64,000 nucleotides of DNA. Source: Nitrosomonadales bacterium. GTDB taxonomy: Bacteria; Pseudomonadota; Gammaproteobacteria; Burkholderiales; Gallionellaceae. The DNA lies in contig JADJWO010000001.1 in NCBI GenBank assembly GCA_016716325.1, positions 1,054,001 through 1,118,000 on the forward strand, written 5' to 3'. The translations under genes were made by a program, and so were the position numbers. Below are positions 62,380-64,000 of this stretch, one piece after another. Numbering within the stretch: the stretch's first letter is position 1; the number at the start of each line of letters is the position of its first letter. The notes below the pieces were generated by a model, which searched no databases, was not told the DNA's origin, and worked only from the letters and a program-made list of their open reading frames with translations.

Positions 62380-63480
62380 GTGCAGGAACGCGGCCTCTAT
62401 ATCGGATTGATGTCCGGCACCAGCCTGGATGGCGTCGATGCCGTCCTGGTTGAATTGGGCCAGCGCAGCCCCCGGCTACTCGCCAAGCACTACCAGCCGT
62501 TTGATGCCGCTCTGAAAGACGCCCTGCTGTCCTTGCACCAAACCGGACACAATGAATTGCATCAGGCGCAACTGGCCGGCAATCTGCTGGCACAGCTTTA
62601 CGCACAGTGCATCCCGCCATTATTGGCGCAAGCCCTTGTCACTGCGGATCAGGTAACTGCCATCGGCTGCCATGGACAGACCATCCGCCACTGTCCGGAG
62701 CAGGGTTACACCCTGCAGATCGGCAATGCCGCCCTGCTGGTCGAACTGACCGGCATCACTGTCGTCAGCGATTTTCGCAGCCGTGATATTGCCGCAGGAG
62801 GGCAGGGGGCGCCGCTGGTTCCCGCATTCCATAGCCATGTATTGCGCGATCCCGACAGGCATCGCGTCATCGTCAACATCGGGGGCATCAGCAACCTGAC
62901 GGATCTTCCACCGAACGGCGCCACCTCCGGTTTCGACTGCGGGCCCGGCAACCTGTTGATGGATGCCTGGTGCATGCGGCATACCGGCAAACCGTTCGAC
63001 GACCATGGCGGATGGGCGGCATCGGGGAGCCCGTTGCCGATGTTGCTGGATCGTTTGTTACAGGAGCCGTTCTTCTCGCTGGCGCCGCCCAAAAGCAGCG
63101 GGCGTGATCTTTTCAACCTGTCGTGGCTGCAAAACAAGCTTAGGGGAAACGAAGCTGCTGCGGACGTACAGGCCACATTGCTGGAACTGACCTGCCTGTC
63201 GATTGCGCAAGCCATCCGGCAATACTGCAACGGCGCATCCGAGGTTTATCTGTGTGGCGGCGGAGTCCATAACCAGACATTGCACAAGCGTCTTGCCGCC
63301 ATGCTGGCCGACTGCACCGTGGACTCCATCAATGACCTGGGGATGGATGCCGACTATCTGGAAGCTGTCGCCTTTGCCTGGCTGGCACAACAAACGCTGC
63401 AGGGCAAGCCTGCCAACCTGCCATTGGTTACCGGCGCGGCGCATCCGTGCATTCTGGGTGCCATCTACCTTAGCCACTGA
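62380..63480 (+). CDS. anmK: anhydro-N-acetylmuramic acid kinase
   Basis: 366 aa. It converts 1,6-anhydro-MurNAc from wall turnover to MurNAc-6-phosphate. Family marks are YIGLMSGTSLDGVDAVLVE at the start, IGCHGQTIRH, DFRSRDIAAGGQGAPLVP and NIGGISNLT. The start is a GTG at 62380, eight bases after the peptidase stop. The pairing with an endopeptidase gene fits wall recycling. Confidence 0.96.
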   Translation: MQERGLYIGLMSGTSLDGVDAVLVELGQRSPRLLAKHYQPFDAALKDALLSLHQTGHNELHQAQLAGNLLAQLYAQCIPPLLAQALVTADQVTAIGCHGQTIRHCPEQGYTLQIGNAALLVELTGITVVSDFRSRDIAAGGQGAPLVPAFHSHVLRDPDRHRVIVNIGGISNLTDLPPNGATSGFDCGPGNLLMDAWCMRHTGKPFDDHGGWAASGSPLPMLLDRLLQEPFFSLAPPKSSGRDLFNLSWLQNKLRGNEAAADVQATLLELTCLSIAQAIRQYCNGASEVYLCGGGVHNQTLHKRLAAMLADCTVDSINDLGMDADYLEAVAFAWLAQQTLQGKPANLPLVTGAAHPCILGAIYLSH

Positions 63481-63500
63481 CTGGCAGTCTCAAAAGCACA

Positions 63501-63521
63501 CGGGGCGCAACGAGCGCCCCG
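63501..63521. terminator. GC-rich hairpin between anmK and erpA
   Basis: Perfect stem CGGGGCGC/GCGCCCCG between convergent stops. The minus-strand side is followed by a short CTTTT, the plus side has no T tract, so it may end erpA transcripts or only act as a 3' stabiliser. Confidence 0.55.
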
Positions 63522-63545
63522 CGTCACATAATCAAACCGCGCGGA

Positions 63546-63896
63546 TCAAACCGAAAAGGAGGAACCGCAACCGCAGGTTGTGGTGGCGTTCGGATTCTTG
63601 ATGACAAACTGCGAACCCTCCAGACCTTCCTGATAATCGATCTCTGCGCCGACCAGATACTGGAAGCTCATCGGGTCGATCAGCAGCTGCACGCCATTCT
63701 TGTCCAACACCGTGTCGTCCTCGTTCGTCACTTCGTCAAAAGTAAAGCCGTACTGGAAGCCGGAACATCCGCCACCACTGACGAAGACACGCAGTTTGAG
63801 ATCGGCATTACCCTCTTCCTCGATCAACTGCTTCACCTTGTTGGCGGCGCTGTCGGTAAACAATAGCGGGTCCTGAGTTTCGGTTATTGCATTCAT
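63546..63896 (-). CDS. erpA: iron-sulfur cluster insertion protein ErpA
   Basis: 116 aa A-type carrier that delivers [4Fe-4S] clusters to apo-enzymes such as the isoprenoid pathway IspG/H. The three cluster cysteines are in SGGGCSGFQYGF and the C-terminal TTTCGCGSSF. The ATG at 63896 has GAGGAGA upstream; eleven further codons in frame lie before it and are not conserved. It begins 23 bp after the partial upstream gene. Confidence 0.95.
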   Translation of the reverse strand: MNAITETQDPLLFTDSAANKVKQLIEEEGNADLKLRVFVSGGGCSGFQYGFTFDEVTNEDDTVLDKNGVQLLIDPMSFQYLVGAEIDYQEGLEGSQFVIKNPNATTTCGCGSSFSV

Positions 63897-63918
63897 GGGG
63901 TTATCTCCTCGATATCGG

Positions 63919-64000
63919 TTATTCTGCACTGCTTAATTTGAACGCCACCACCTTATCCTGCGTGGCGGCATCACCATGCAACAGGCGACCTTCAATGATC
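63919..64000 (-). CDS. C-terminal end of a probable bactofilin (partial)
   Basis: The last 26 codons and stop of a gene entering from beyond the window (IIEGRLLHGDAAT...KLSSAE). The G-x-I-E-G-R-L pattern fits the end of a bactofilin beta-helix, and a bactofilin gene commonly sits next to erpA in this bacterial group. With so little sequence this is a context-based guess. Confidence 0.5.
   Translation of the reverse strand, partial: IIEGRLLHGDAATQDKVVAFKLSSAE

Overview
The window reads as a chromosomal core segment of a betaproteobacterium, most likely from the Nitrosomonadales/Gallionellaceae neighbourhood (for example Sideroxydans-like iron oxidisers). That placement is an inference from gene order and protein flavour, not from a search. 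Supporting blocks are dacC-dat-ybeD-lipB-lipA, argB-nucleotidase-slmA, miaB-ybeZ-ybeY-corC-lnt, rpsU-yqeY-dnaG-rpoD and tyrS/M23-anmK/erpA-bactofilin. GC is high, coding density is very high, and no intergenic gap exceeds about 300 bases. I see no phage, insertion sequence or CRISPR array.

Layout. 1-9.8 kb: a DUF1841 protein end, a corrinoid adenosyltransferase, a Lys/Ala-rich DUF2934 protein, a Ca2+/H+ antiporter, an argB-nucleotidase-slmA-DAHP synthase operon, Hsp20 behind a sigma-32-like promoter, and a PCu(A)C copper chaperone divergent from a RegB/RegA redox two-component system, followed by a stand-alone CZB zinc-sensor protein. 9.9-14.3 kb: PBP5/6-type carboxypeptidase, D-amino acid transaminase, YbeD, LipB, LipA, then a small cytochrome c. 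14.4-23.7 kb: an RNB ribonuclease, a TonB protein, a zinc-type uptake cluster (small Cys/His protein, outer-membrane protein, binding protein, permease, but no ATPase), AroE, MtgA and MgtE. 23.9-29.9 kb: a histone-H1-like repeat protein, lysA with the tiny lipoprotein gene lptM, cyaY, an acyl-CoA ligase, and the tail of the glyQ-glyS-gmhB-plsC-metalloprotease operon.

29.9-39.5 kb: glyS, glyQ, a GIY-YIG protein, lnt, rluF, corC, ybeY, ybeZ, miaB. 39.5-40.4 kb: two tandem 29-30 aa paralogous single-span membrane proteins, each with its own expression signals, and a tRNA-Met. 40.4-51.1 kb: pyruvate phosphate dikinase, a SPOR-like protein, coaX, birA, a patatin-like lipase, malic enzyme MaeB and malate:quinone oxidoreductase. 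51.1-64 kb: HrpA, a tRNA-Ile(CAU) 8 nt behind rpoD, rpoD, dnaG, yqeY, rpsU, tyrS, an M23 endopeptidase, anmK, erpA and the end of a probable bactofilin.

Recurrent themes are cell-envelope synthesis and recycling (dacC, mtgA, lnt, plsC, gmhB, MepM-like, anmK), metal handling (ChaA, MgtE, CorC, zinc ABC, PCu(A)C, CZB), respiratory/redox control (RegBA, cytochrome c, Mqo) and the PEP-pyruvate-malate node (PPDK, MaeB, Mqo). Many promoters share a TANAAT box followed directly by a GC-rich GCGC discriminator. The least explained feature is the duplicated micro-protein locus at 39.6-40.1 kb.
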